Shown here: positions 24,535 through 31,682 of the stretch, in pieces
Position numbering within the stretch: position 1 is the first letter of the stretch
Layout: each line of letters starts with the position of its first letter
Assembly (NCBI GenBank): GCA_014859895.1
Contig: JACZKS010000106.1
Location: 1-64,000 of the forward strand
Source of the DNA: Rhodospirillales bacterium
GTDB lineage: Bacteria > Pseudomonadota > Alphaproteobacteria > Rhodospirillales > Shumkoniaceae
DNA: 64,000 nt
Direction: 5' to 3'
Program-made: the position numbers and the translations under genes
Notes under the pieces: model-generated
Seen by the model: only the letters and a program-made list of their open reading frames with translations
Database searches by the model: none
What the model was told of the DNA's origin: nothing

Positions 24535-24693
24535 CTAGATCCGTCCCAACAGCAGCAGCACGAGGACGACGGCCAGGGCGACGCCGAATGCGCCGCTCGG
24601 GAAATATCCCCATCGGTTGCTGTGCGGCCACATCGGCAAAACGCCGATCAGCATGAGCAGCAGGATGATGATCAGGATTCCGCCAAGACTCAT
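24535..24693 (-). CDS. DUF3309 small membrane protein
   Basis: This 52-residue protein consists of two membrane helices (SLGGILIIILLLMLIGVLP and AFGVALAVVLVLLLLG) flanking the conserved loop MWPHSNRWGYFPSG and ending in GRI. The loop with W-P-x-S-x-x-W-G-Y-x-P-S-G is the DUF3309 signature. GGAGAAG lies just upstream of the ATG. Function is unknown, but the family is frequent among alphaproteobacterial stress genes. It probably shares a transcript with the DUF3185 gene upstream (36 bases apart). Confidence 0.85.
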   Translation of the reverse strand: MSLGGILIIILLLMLIGVLPMWPHSNRWGYFPSGAFGVALAVVLVLLLLGRI

Positions 24694-24729
24694 CGTCTTC
24701 TCCTATTCAAATTGTGCCGCCCGGAAGGG

Positions 24730-24948
24730 CTATTTCCTCCCCCCTCCGAAAAAGGCCAGCAGGCCACCGCCGACGGCGGAAGCCAGCCCGATGCCGAAGA
24801 ACAGCATCGTCTCGTTGCTGTAGCGGCCGGTCAGCGTGGTCGACAGCTGGTCGATCGGCGCATTCGAGGAGTTGTAGGCCACCATCAGGAGAGCCCCTCC
24901 GATTACAAGCGCCATCAGGCCGAGGATCTGGTTCATGCTCATATTCAT
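24730..24948 (-). CDS. DUF3185 small membrane protein
   Basis: This is a 72-residue protein with two membrane helices (LGLMALVIGGALLMVAYNSS and TMLFFGIGLASAVGGGLLAFFG). Between them lies a polar loop with the family-typical NAPIDQLSTTLTGRYSNETM stretch. The C-terminus is basic. The ATG preceding NMSMNQ was taken; an internal Met four residues later is also possible. Function unknown. Confidence 0.78.
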   Translation of the reverse strand: MNMSMNQILGLMALVIGGALLMVAYNSSNAPIDQLSTTLTGRYSNETMLFFGIGLASAVGGGLLAFFGGGRK

Positions 24949-25063
24949 GGTTGTTCTCTCTTTTCCACGTGGTGGATTGGAAGGTACCTAGCCTGGCCCG
25001 GGCCGCATGGGTGACGATGGTGGGCCGCGCGCGACGGACGCTCCCCTTGCCGCCGCCTTGCTG

Positions 25064-25094
25064 AAAAAAAACCGGACCGGGGATGCCGGTCCGG
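25064..25094 (-). terminator. Rho-independent terminator
   Basis: A perfect 9-bp stem (CCGGACCGG / CCGGTCCGG) with a 5-base loop is followed by eight T on the minus strand. It would end transcription arriving from the right, where no protein gene is apparent. Confidence 0.85.
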
Positions 25095-25234
25095 CGCAAG
25101 TCTAACAGGGAGGCTTCACGTCGGGGGGGACGTGAGACCCAAGCATGGAGAGCCTGGGCCGGGATTTCGGGCTGCTGCCCGAAACGGGGAATTAGGATGA
25201 ACGCGATCTGTCTTCTTCATCCGACCGCGACCAT
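25064..25234 (-). ncRNA. Candidate structured small RNA ending in an intrinsic terminator
   Basis: On the minus strand four hairpins follow each other. Arm positions: 25184–25177 with 25172–25165 (8 bp, AGCA loop); 25158–25152 with 25144–25138 (7 bp); 25134–25129 with 25122–25117 (6 bp, six-base loop); and a 9-bp GC stem 25094–25086 with 25080–25072, followed by eight T. No credible coding frame fills this stretch. A TTCCGA box and TAGAGT hexamer end at 25241, predicting a start near 25234 and an RNA of about 170 bases. It matches no RNA family I know. Confidence 0.5.
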
Positions 25235-25240
25235 GGCTGG

Positions 25241-25283
25241 ACTCTAGTCCCGGGCATTTGCCGGCGATAGGTTCGGAAAATAC
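25241..25283 (-). promoter_or_regulatory. TTCCGA box with -10-like element, upstream of the candidate small RNA
   Basis: The minus-strand box GTATTTTCCGAACCTAT lies at 25283–25267, with TAGAGT 20 bases downstream at 25246–25241. It is divergent from the box at 25333, leaving 49 bases between them. Confidence 0.6.
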
Positions 25284-25332
25284 CCATGCCGCCGATACAC
25301 GCCCCCGCTGCACACGGATCTCTCGCAAGTAG

Positions 25333-25376
25333 GTAGTTTCCGAATCTGTCGTGGCGGCAACGTCGGTTGCTACTCT
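25333..25376 (+). promoter_or_regulatory. TTCCGA box with -10-like element, upstream of a 76-residue protein gene
   Basis: The box GTAGTTTCCGAATCTGT lies at 25333–25349, with TACTCT 21 bases later at 25371–25376. It has a perfect left half. The gene starts 70 bases after the hexamer. Confidence 0.68.
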
Positions 25377-25445
25377 CCAAGCATCCCCGGGCGGGTCATC
25401 CAGCAAATTTTGCGGGCTGCCTGACTCGGGATCAGGGAGGATTTC

Positions 25446-25676
25446 ATGGCGTCCATATACAATAATCACGTGCCGGATAACCGCCTGAGATTCATCTTCA
25501 ACGACACGGTGGTGGCGGTCCGCCTTGCGGCCAACGCGACCTTCGAAGACATCGCCCGGACTCTGGGGAAACTTCCCCGCCAGCGTTACGGCGATCCGCT
25601 GGCCATCGACGTCACCCTCGCGCCGGATGTCTCGGTACGGGCCAATGCCCGGCGCTCCGGTTACGCGCCAAGATAA
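25446..25676 (+). CDS. Small conserved hypothetical protein
   Basis: This 76-residue soluble protein has no signal peptide or membrane helix. The core NRLRFIFNDTVVAVRLAANA and FEDIARTLGKLPRQRYGDPL suggests a small alpha/beta fold. I believe similar short proteins occur in other alphaproteobacteria, but I know of no function. A strong GGGAGGA site lies 5 bases before the ATG. It is the first gene behind the box at 25333 and is followed 33 bases later by a PLDc_N-type membrane protein gene. Confidence 0.65.
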   Translation: MASIYNNHVPDNRLRFIFNDTVVAVRLAANATFEDIARTLGKLPRQRYGDPLAIDVTLAPDVSVRANARRSGYAPR

Positions 25677-25709
25677 TCTGCAATGCGTTGATGTGTGGAG
25701 GCACTCCGG

Positions 25710-25916
25710 ATGGGTATCGAGAGCATGGGCGTCGGCTATGGTCTGTTCGGGTTGGTTATCCTGGTTCTCGACATCTGGGGCATTGTCAATGTCATCGGGA
25801 GCCGGGCGGCGATCGGAGTGAAACTGCTGTGGATCCTGTTGATCGTCATCCTGCCGGTCATCGGCTTGATCTTCTGGTTTTTGGCCGGGCCGCGGGGTGT
25901 GCGGGCCGGCGCCTGA
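25710..25916 (+). CDS. PLDc_N-type small membrane protein
   Basis: This 68-residue protein has two membrane helices (LFGLVILVLDIWGIVNVIGS and LLWILLIVILPVIGLIFWFL) and the closing motif GPRG. That matches the phospholipase D N-terminal (PLDc_N) membrane domain found alone in many small bacterial proteins. No catalytic HKD domain is attached. GGAGG lies nine bases before the ATG. It is probably co-transcribed with the upstream 76-residue protein under the same box. Confidence 0.78.
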   Translation: MGIESMGVGYGLFGLVILVLDIWGIVNVIGSRAAIGVKLLWILLIVILPVIGLIFWFLAGPRGVRAGA

Positions 25917-25945
25917 CCCCTGTCGGGTTTGATGGCATCGGCTGA

Positions 25946-25988
25946 GTAGATTCCGAGGCTACCGAAAGTGGTGGTGCCCCCGTAACGT
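25946..25988 (+). promoter_or_regulatory. TTCCGA box with -10-like element, upstream of the OmpA-like gene
   Basis: The box GTAGATTCCGAGGCTAC lies at 25946–25962, with both CTAC/GTAG ends intact. TAACGT lies 20 bases on; a better-looking TACTCT lies 25 bases on. The OmpA-like gene begins 223 bases after the box, implying a long leader. Confidence 0.6.
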
Positions 25989-26184
25989 ACTCTAGAACTG
26001 CGATGATCCCGCCGAACCGATCATTCGGAGAAGACTCACAGAACGCCGGGTCAAATCGCGAACAACCCGTGGTCAGTAGAAGCCCTATTCCAAGAGACAC
26101 TGATCTCTTTGGATGGCGCGAATTTCCCCGCACGCCGGCCGGTGCGCCGGCCCGTTCGGGCCAACCGTGGAAGGAATAGACGAG

Positions 26185-27081
26185 ATGAAACCGATTTCGC
26201 GAATGAGCTGGCTGGCCGTGGCGACACTGCCGGTGATGCTGCTGGGGGCGTGCGCGACCGAGCGTGTTCCCCAGATGAACACCGTCAACATGAGTGGCGA
26301 CGACTTCAATCGCAATTTGGCGCGCAATTACAAGGACTTCGCCAACTTCGAAGCCTATGAGATGTACGACTGGACGGATGCGGTCCTCTATGCCGACAAG
26401 GCGATGGCCGCCAACGCCGGTAAGCCGCCCGCCCCGGACGACCTGAGCACCCGCAATATCAAGGGCGCCGAGGTGGCGGAGTTGCGGACCGGGCGCGCCC
26501 GGCTGGTGCAGGCGCTTGCCAACGGCGCCGCGCAAAGGACACCCGTGAACGCCGCACGTGCCCAAGCGGATTTCGACTGCTGGGCGGAACAGCAGGAAGA
26601 AGGCTGGCAGTTCGAGCACATCGCCGCCTGCAAGGATGCGTTCAACCGTTCCATGCTGGCGACCGAAACGGCGATGGCGCCCGCGCCCGTGCCGGCACCG
26701 GTGGCCCAGGCAGCCCCCGCCGCTGCGGGACCGGGACCTCGTCCGTACCTCGTGTACTTCGATTGGGACAAGTCCGAAATCAAGCCCGAGGGGTACACCG
26801 TGCTCGACCAGGTGGCCCAGCGCATCCGCACGACCGGCTTTAACGTCTACCTGGTCGGCCATGCCGACACGTCCGGACCGAATGACTACAACATGGCCCT
26901 GTCGGAGCGGCGCGCCGAGGCGGTGAAGGAATATCTGCTCGCCAAGGGCATCGGGCCCAGCACCATCTCGACCAAATGGGTCGGCGAGAACGATCCGCTG
27001 ATCGCCACTCTCGATGACGTGCGCGAGGCGAAGAACCGTTGGGTCGCAATCGACGTGCAGTCGAAAGTCGCGGGCCGCTGA
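26185..27081 (+). CDS. OmpA-family lipoprotein
   Basis: This is a 298-residue outer-membrane lipoprotein. The lipobox LLGAC sits near residue 20. A helical N-terminal domain with two Cys (DCWAEQQ and AACKDA) comes next, then a Pro/Ala linker. The C-terminal OmpA domain has YFDWDKSEI, GHADTSGPNDYNMALSERRA and NRWVAIDV, which carry the Asp/Arg peptidoglycan-binding residues. It should link the outer membrane to peptidoglycan. AAGGA precedes the ATG. A TTCCGA box lies upstream and a terminator follows, so it is transcribed alone. Confidence 0.85.
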   Translation: MKPISRMSWLAVATLPVMLLGACATERVPQMNTVNMSGDDFNRNLARNYKDFANFEAYEMYDWTDAVLYADKAMAANAGKPPAPDDLSTRNIKGAEVAELRTGRARLVQALANGAAQRTPVNAARAQADFDCWAEQQEEGWQFEHIAACKDAFNRSMLATETAMAPAPVPAPVAQAAPAAAGPGPRPYLVYFDWDKSEIKPEGYTVLDQVAQRIRTTGFNVYLVGHADTSGPNDYNMALSERRAEAVKEYLLAKGIGPSTISTKWVGENDPLIATLDDVREAKNRWVAIDVQSKVAGR

Positions 27082-27118
27082 AGCCAGGCCCCGGAAGGAA
27101 ACATCATCCTCCACTCAC

Positions 27119-27151
27119 GGGGCGCCGCGAAACCGGCGCCCCTTTCTTTCC
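27119..27151 (+). terminator. Rho-independent terminator after the OmpA-like gene
   Basis: A 9-bp perfect stem GGGGCGCCG / CGGCGCCCC with a six-base loop is followed by TTTCTTTCC. It lies 38 bases after the stop. Confidence 0.8.
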
Positions 27152-27179
27152 CGTGGCCTTGCACTGAAGGAGAAGTCCC

Positions 27180-27491
27180 ATGAACGCTTCGCTTAGAACC
27201 ACCGCCGCCTTCGCAGTGGCATTGGGGCTGGCGCTCGGCGCCTGCGCCCAGACCGAAACCAGCGAAAGCACCGGCGGTTACGTCGACAACAGCGCGATCA
27301 CCGGCAAGGTCAAGACGGCGATCCTACAGGACCCGTCGCTCAAGGTGATGCAGATCGACGTCACCACCTACAAGAACGTCGTGCAGCTGAGCGGCTTCGT
27401 CGATACACCGCAGATCAAGTCCCACGCCGGCACGGTCGCGAGCCAGGTGAGTGGTGTCGCTTCGGTGCAGAACAATCTGATCGTGAAGTAG
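27180..27491 (+). CDS. BON-domain lipoprotein
   Basis: This 103-residue protein has a lipobox (LALGAC, Cys near 22). A single BON domain follows (ITGKVKTAILQDPSLKVMQI, then YKNVVQLSGFVDTP and GVASVQNNLIVK). BON domains bind phospholipid and stabilise the envelope, as in the E. coli proteins OsmY and DolP. GGAG lies eight bases before the ATG. No TTCCGA box was found directly upstream, and the terminator of the preceding gene separates it from that transcript. Confidence 0.87.
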   Translation: MNASLRTTAAFAVALGLALGACAQTETSESTGGYVDNSAITGKVKTAILQDPSLKVMQIDVTTYKNVVQLSGFVDTPQIKSHAGTVASQVSGVASVQNNLIVK

Positions 27492-27541
27492 GCATACGGG
27501 GCGCCAATCGCGCCACAACCTCCCACCAGGAGACAAACATC

Positions 27542-27784
27542 ATGAAACGCACCCTTCTCGCCGCAACTGTCATCCTAACGGCCGTTGGCCTGGCGGCCTG
27601 CGGCAACACTGCCGGCGATCGCGCGCTGAGCGGCGGCGGCATCGGTGCCGGCGTCGGTCTTTTGGGCGGCGCGCTGGTCGGCGCCCCGGTCCAAGGCGCG
27701 TTGATCGGCGGCGCCGTTGGCGCCGGCACCGGAGCGCTCACCGATAAGGAACAGATCGATCTCGGCAAACCGGCTTGGAAGTGA
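27542..27784 (+). CDS. Glycine-zipper lipoprotein
   Basis: This is an 80-residue protein with a lipobox (VGLAAC, Cys near 20). A Gly-rich helix pair follows (GGGIGAGVGLLGGALVG and GALIGGAVGAGTGALT), typical of glycine-zipper (YMGG-like or SlyB-like) proteins that insert into membranes. It ends in a short charged tail. CAGGAG lies upstream of the ATG. It probably shares a transcript with the BON-domain gene 50 bases upstream. Specific function unknown. Confidence 0.75.
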   Translation: MKRTLLAATVILTAVGLAACGNTAGDRALSGGGIGAGVGLLGGALVGAPVQGALIGGAVGAGTGALTDKEQIDLGKPAWK

Positions 27785-27824
27785 CACCCCACCGTAGCGA
27801 TCTCGGGTTTTTGAAAGGTATGCC

Positions 27825-28124
27825 GTGCTGAACAATCCCCAAACGGTAGCCGTCCGGGCGCTGGGTTTCCTTGCCGGCAACCGGCCGGAGTTCGATCGCT
27901 TCCTCTCGGGCACCGGCCTGTCGCGGGATGACCTGGATCATCGTCCGATCCCAGGCGAGCATCTGGCCGCCATCCTCGATTTTCTGATCACGAACGAACC
28001 AACGCTGCTCCGGTTTTCGCGGGCCATCGAACTCCCTCCCGAGGCGGCCTACGAAGCCCGGCGTAAGTTGGCTCGCGACGCGACCATGCCGATCCCGGCC
28101 CGACGCCGATCCGCCGGGTCCTGA
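27825..28124 (+). CDS. DUF3572 family protein
   Basis: This is a 99-residue soluble protein. The block AVRALGFLAGNRPEFDRFLS, followed by SGTGLSRDDLDHRP and LAAILDFLITNEPTLLRF, is the DUF3572 signature. The family is largely alphaproteobacterial and uncharacterised. The start is a GTG with AAAGG six bases upstream; the nearby ATG is out of frame. The Arg/Ala-rich tail is likely disordered. Confidence 0.82.
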   Translation: MLNNPQTVAVRALGFLAGNRPEFDRFLSGTGLSRDDLDHRPIPGEHLAAILDFLITNEPTLLRFSRAIELPPEAAYEARRKLARDATMPIPARRRSAGS

Positions 28125-28173
28125 CTTGCCATCCTCCGGATGGCCGGCCTTTGCGAAACATGGAGGAATTCAA

Positions 28174-28659
28174 ATGATCACGATGTCATCCCGTTTCCCG
28201 ATTGGGATCGCCCGTACCGCCACCGTGTTGGTGGCCTTGCTGGTGGCTGCCTGCGCGCCGCAATACTCGGCGCCACAGCAGGTCCAGGCGAACAATCCGA
28301 GCGTCACCTATAAATTCAACGGCGACCAGGAACTGCTTCAGGCCAATCAGAGCGCCACGACGTTCTGCAACCAGTATCGGTCCGCCGCGCAGACTTCATC
28401 CATCACCGCCTCTCCGGAAGGCGGCAAGACGGTAATCTTCGAATGCGTGCCGATGCCGGTGGTGATGACGACGGCCGGAGCCCCGGCGCAGCCGTTCAAT
28501 CCCAATCCGACCTACACCTACAGTACGGACCAGGATCTGCTGGACGCCTCGAGAAACGCCGAAACCTACTGCATGAACAATGGGTCTCAACGGGCGCTCT
28601 CGACCATCGTCACAAACGCCAATGGAACCAAGAGCGTCACGTTCCAGTGCACGCGCTAG
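28174..28659 (+). CDS. Lipoprotein with two Cys-containing repeats
   Basis: This is a 161-residue lipoprotein (lipobox VAAC, Cys near 26). Two homologous units follow: YKFNGDQELLQANQSATTFC…VIFEC and YTYSTDQDLLDASRNAETYC…VTFQC. Each has a pair of Cys likely to form a disulphide in the periplasm. A Pro/Asn linker separates the units. GGAGG lies nine bases upstream of the ATG. Function is unknown; similar short lipoproteins occur in alphaproteobacterial stress clusters. Confidence 0.7.
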   Translation: MITMSSRFPIGIARTATVLVALLVAACAPQYSAPQQVQANNPSVTYKFNGDQELLQANQSATTFCNQYRSAAQTSSITASPEGGKTVIFECVPMPVVMTTAGAPAQPFNPNPTYTYSTDQDLLDASRNAETYCMNNGSQRALSTIVTNANGTKSVTFQCTR

Positions 28660-28676
28660 TCTTAAGGAGGTTTCCA

Positions 28677-28774
28677 TGGGTGGTGTTTCCAAAAGCCGGT
28701 TGGTCATCCCGGGTGCGGTTTTGCCGCTCACCCGTCCTCGACCTCGCGTCGTATGGAGGACACCATGTCGTTGA
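28677..28774 (+). CDS. Possible 32-residue leader-like protein
   Basis: A near-perfect ribosome site (AAGGAGG, six bases from ATG) opens a 32-codon frame. It overlaps the start of the next gene by ten bases, as in translational coupling. The product is basic (RLVIPGAVLPLTRPRPRVV) and has no known motif. It may be a leader peptide or a fragment of a lost gene; the ribosome site is the only real support. Confidence 0.3.
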
Positions 28775-28938
28775 TCTTGATCGCGCTCATCGTATTTCTG
28801 CTGCTTGGTGGTGGCGGCTATTACGGCTATCGCCGGCAGTATTACGGGATCGGAGGCATCAGTTCGATTTCCGTCCTGCTCGTCGTCTTGCTCGTCCTGA
28901 TCCTGTTTGGCGGGCCGCACATGAGTTTTTTCAACTAG
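28765..28938 (+). CDS. Small membrane protein
   Basis: This is a 57-residue protein with two hydrophobic helices (SLILIALIVFLLLGGGGYYG and SISVLLVVLLVLILFGG) separated by a Tyr/Arg-rich loop (YRRQYYGIGG). The layout resembles DUF3309-like small membrane proteins, but the loop differs. The second ATG has GGAGG five bases upstream and was preferred to one inside the site. Function unknown. It ends 14 bases from a converging gene. Confidence 0.65.
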   Translation: MSLILIALIVFLLLGGGGYYGYRRQYYGIGGISSISVLLVVLLVLILFGGPHMSFFN

Positions 28939-28951
28939 CCCACAGGGCCCG

Positions 28952-29941
28952 CTACGGCAAAAGCCCCGCCTCCCGATAGTAGCGGAGCGCCCCCGGGTGG
29001 ATCGGCATCACCGCCTCGCTCGGCACCATGGCTTTCCTCTCAAGTCCCGAAAGTGCCGGGTGCAGACGGCGGAAGTCGGCAAGATCCCCCAACACCGCCT
29101 TGGCCACGGCATAGACGAGATCGTCGGGCTGGCGCGCCGAGGTCAGAAGCACGGTCTGGGTTCCGAAGGTCGGCGTGTCGGCCGGATTGCCCTCGTACAT
29201 GCCGCCAGGAATGACCGAGGCGATATAATAGGGATGCGTCGCCAGCAGCCGGTCGATGGGGCCCCCGGCGACGGGCACCAGCCTGGCCCGGCACTCGCTC
29301 GTCGCCTCCTGGGTCAGGCCGTCGGGATGGGCTGCCTCGAAGATGATGGCGTCGACCCGGTTCGCGCACAGGGTCTCGTTCTGCTCGGTCGGGCCCAACT
29401 CCAGGGCGCGGTCGAAATCCGAGATCGTCCAGCCATAGAAGCCGAGCACGACATCGCGTGTGAAGGTGTAGCCGGCGCCGCGCTTGCCGATGCCGACGCG
29501 CCGGCCGCGGAGATCCTGGAAAGTGTGGATCGCCGAATCGGCCCGGGCGATGACGGCGAAGGATTCCCGGTGCAGGGCGATGACGGTGCGCAGCTCGCGA
29601 TCGGGGCCGGTCGCCGCGAACGGCCCCTCGCCGCGATAGGCGCCATAGGCAAGGTCGGATTGGGTGAGGCCGAATGTCGCCGTGCCGGCCCGCACCCTTT
29701 CGACATTGGCCACCGCGCCGTCGGACTCGATCGCGTGGCAGCGCTTGGCCGGATCCTCGGCATTGGCAAGATTGGCGATGCGGCAGATGGCGTTGCCGAC
29801 CGGGTGGTAGATGGCGCCCGGGCTGGCCGCGGCGATGGTCACCGGCGCCCGCGTGACGATGGCAATCGGGGCGGCGCACGAAGCCAGGCTGGCCGCCATG
29901 AAGACGGCGGCTGAGAGGCGGAACGATCGTTCACGCGTCAT
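28952..29941 (-). CDS. TAXI-family solute-receptor-like lipoprotein
   Basis: This 329-residue protein has a lipobox (LASCAAP, Cys near 20). The TAXI fold follows (VTIAAASPGAIYHPVGNAIC, FGLTQSDLAYGAYRG, LRGRRVGIGKRGAGYTFTRD). TAXI receptors bind substrates for TRAP transporters, but no TRAP permease is adjacent here and the protein appears lipid-anchored. It may therefore be a sensor or orphan receptor. It ends a probable three-gene operon headed by the gene at 30700–31350, which has a TTCCGA box. Confidence 0.78.
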   Translation of the reverse strand: MTRERSFRLSAAVFMAASLASCAAPIAIVTRAPVTIAAASPGAIYHPVGNAICRIANLANAEDPAKRCHAIESDGAVANVERVRAGTATFGLTQSDLAYGAYRGEGPFAATGPDRELRTVIALHRESFAVIARADSAIHTFQDLRGRRVGIGKRGAGYTFTRDVVLGFYGWTISDFDRALELGPTEQNETLCANRVDAIIFEAAHPDGLTQEATSECRARLVPVAGGPIDRLLATHPYYIASVIPGGMYEGNPADTPTFGTQTVLLTSARQPDDLVYAVAKAVLGDLADFRRLHPALSGLERKAMVPSEAVMPIHPGALRYYREAGLLP

Positions 29942-29978
29942 GGCCTGATCTCCCATCGCCGGCCGGGAACGGCGGTTC

Positions 29979-30686
29979 CTACGCATCGAGCCGATAGTGG
30001 ATCTGCGCGCCATCGCGCTCGAATTCGCCCTGCACCCATCGGCCTCCATCGTCATACCAGATGCTGCCGGCGATATAGGGCGTGATGAAGCGGTAGCGCG
30101 CCGTGCGAAGTGGCTGGCCGGCGAGCACGATCTGCTCATCGGCAAGTTTGCTCACGCTGACGCCGATGACGCCGCCATATTGCGCATCGATGAGCGTGTC
30201 CTGCTGAAGAACCGCCGGCGTCCACAGGGAATTCGACGTCAAGGCACCACGTGCTGCGAGGTAAGGGCCGGCCCTGCTGACAACGCGAAAGCCGTGCGGA
30301 ACCGCCACGCCCTCGACATCGATCGTCTCGCCGTGTTCCATCGTCCTACTGCTCAGCGACATCAGACGGCCATCCTGCCAGATCTCCTCGGAGTGGTGGC
30401 TGAAGGCGTACACCGTGAAGAAGAGAGCCTTGACCACGAGATCGATGTCGGTGGTCACCCGGGTCTGCCCGGTTGCCGCGAAATGGTGGACTACGTGCGC
30501 GCCGATGCGGTCGCCCTTATAGAGGACCGAGAACTGGCGGTCGGCGGTCTCTCCTGGGAGGACGCCGGCCGTGCTGGACCATGCGATGCGCGGCAGGGCG
30601 CTGACCGCCGTTGCCGCCAGAACGGAAACCAGCAGCGTGCGCCGGCGGATCGATATCGGCGTTGGTGGGGGAGTGAATGCGTGCAC
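29979..30686 (-). CDS. DUF6134-family exported protein
   Basis: This is about a 235-residue protein with a twin-Arg-like signal (RRRTLLVSVLAATAVSALPR). A beta-rich domain follows, with YKGDRIGAHVVHHFAATGQT near its start and a C-terminal YRFITPYIAGSIWYDDGGRW block, as in DUF6134 proteins, which are thought to be periplasmic. The start is a GTG and is uncertain; a downstream start just before the RRR motif is possible. It sits 13 bases after the upstream stop and 37 before the TAXI-like gene, suggesting one transcript. Confidence 0.68.
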   Translation of the reverse strand: MHAFTPPPTPISIRRRTLLVSVLAATAVSALPRIAWSSTAGVLPGETADRQFSVLYKGDRIGAHVVHHFAATGQTRVTTDIDLVVKALFFTVYAFSHHSEEIWQDGRLMSLSSRTMEHGETIDVEGVAVPHGFRVVSRAGPYLAARGALTSNSLWTPAVLQQDTLIDAQYGGVIGVSVSKLADEQIVLAGQPLRTARYRFITPYIAGSIWYDDGGRWVQGEFERDGAQIHYRLDA

Positions 30687-30699
30687 GGCTGAGCCTGGC

Positions 30700-31350
30700 T
30701 TAGCGCTCGGATTTAGCGCGATAGCCGGCCTTCTCCGCATCGGTCTTGCAGACGAAGGAGCCGCCCGCGGTGCGGCCATACCAGCGCTCGGCGCTCAAAT
30801 TATAGACGGGCGAGCGCCTGTTCACCCACACCACGGTGTCGGCCGGACAGTGATCCTTGGCCTCTTGATCAAATTGAAACCGTGCGGTCTGGGCCAGGGT
30901 TTGCGACTCGAGAGCGGCGGCCCCACCGTTAAGGATCCCGAGGACCAGCCGATCAAACTGAAACCTTTCGCTCTGGATCCCGGCGAGCGGATCGGCCGCC
31001 GCCAACCCACCGGTGAGAACCGCCAGAACGAGTAGCAACGCCGGAATGAGCGCCAGGGAAAGCATTTGCGGCCAGCGCGTCGGCCGTGCGGGGGTGACTT
31101 TCGCGACGGCGTCCAGCGTCGCCTCAGGCCGGCTCTCCGGCCCGCCGCGCCACGTCGCAATCTCCGGGCAATCCCGTTCCATCCGCGCGATCTGCTGCTC
31201 GACCTTGAAGATCGCGTCGTTGGCGAAGGCAATGACAACCGTTTCTCCGGCGGCGGTGACGATTTCCATTTCGACACGACGCTCATCCAGAAAGGCGATG
31301 AGCCCCATCGTGGCCGCGCGGTAATGCTTTTGCCCATGCAGATCAACCAT
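30700..31350 (-). CDS. Membrane protein with two soluble flanks, unknown function
   Basis: This 216-residue protein has an N-terminal soluble region (FLDERRVEMEIVTAAGETVV), one central membrane helix (about 97–115, MLSLALIPALLLVLAVLTGG), and a C-terminal domain with WVNRRSPVYNLSAERWYGRT and FVCKTDAEKAGYRA. That last domain recurs in proteobacterial proteins with various partners and carries a W/Y-G-x-T…C pattern. AGGGAGAG precedes the ATG. A TTCCGA box with TAAACT lies 58–100 bases upstream, making this the first gene of a boxed operon. Confidence 0.65.
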   Translation of the reverse strand: MVDLHGQKHYRAATMGLIAFLDERRVEMEIVTAAGETVVIAFANDAIFKVEQQIARMERDCPEIATWRGGPESRPEATLDAVAKVTPARPTRWPQMLSLALIPALLLVLAVLTGGLAAADPLAGIQSERFQFDRLVLGILNGGAAALESQTLAQTARFQFDQEAKDHCPADTVVWVNRRSPVYNLSAERWYGRTAGGSFVCKTDAEKAGYRAKSER

Positions 31351-31407
31351 GGTCACTCTCCCTATTGCCGGCCACGACAGGAGGCGGTTACCCTGAACCT
31401 GATGATG

Positions 31408-31450
31408 AGTTTAGAAGAGGAGAAGGGGCGGCGGCAGAGTCGGAAAATAC
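31408..31450 (-). promoter_or_regulatory. TTCCGA box with -10-like element, upstream of the 216-residue membrane protein gene
   Basis: The minus-strand box GTATTTTCCGACTCTGC lies at 31450–31434, with TAAACT 20 bases downstream at 31413–31408. This is the last copy I noticed in the window. Confidence 0.62.
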
Positions 31451-31465
31451 TCAGGAGTCTTCCAC

Positions 31466-31594
31466 TCAATTGGCAGAGGTAATGGGAGTTCCTGGACCCA
31501 CCTCAACGTCTTCTTTAATGTCTTCAATCGCCCCAAGGGCTTTCTGGTTTGTAAGTAGATGGTAGACATGCGGCCATAGGGATTTGGTGAACAT
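31466..31594 (-). pseudogene. Possible gene fragment
   Basis: A 42-codon frame ends in a protein-like stretch (NQKALGAIEDIKEDVEVGPG). There is no ribosome site and an in-frame stop lies just upstream, so it looks like the 3' end of a lost gene. Base composition is less GC-rich than the surroundings. Confidence 0.25.
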
Positions 31595-31682
31595 CCGCTT
31601 TTTACAGCACTCCGACCTTCTGACCTACGGACCGGCCGCTACGGGCACTCAGCGGCGTGGCTATCCTCGCGGCCGATCCTCT

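Noticed and set aside
7684..31450. Boxes read as general-stress EcfG-type promoters (GGAAC…GTT), because the reverse strand shows GGAAAC
   Set aside because: The GGAAAC reads away from the genes, no GTT is seen at the expected distance, and the two-fold symmetry and downstream TAnnnT fit an activator site better.
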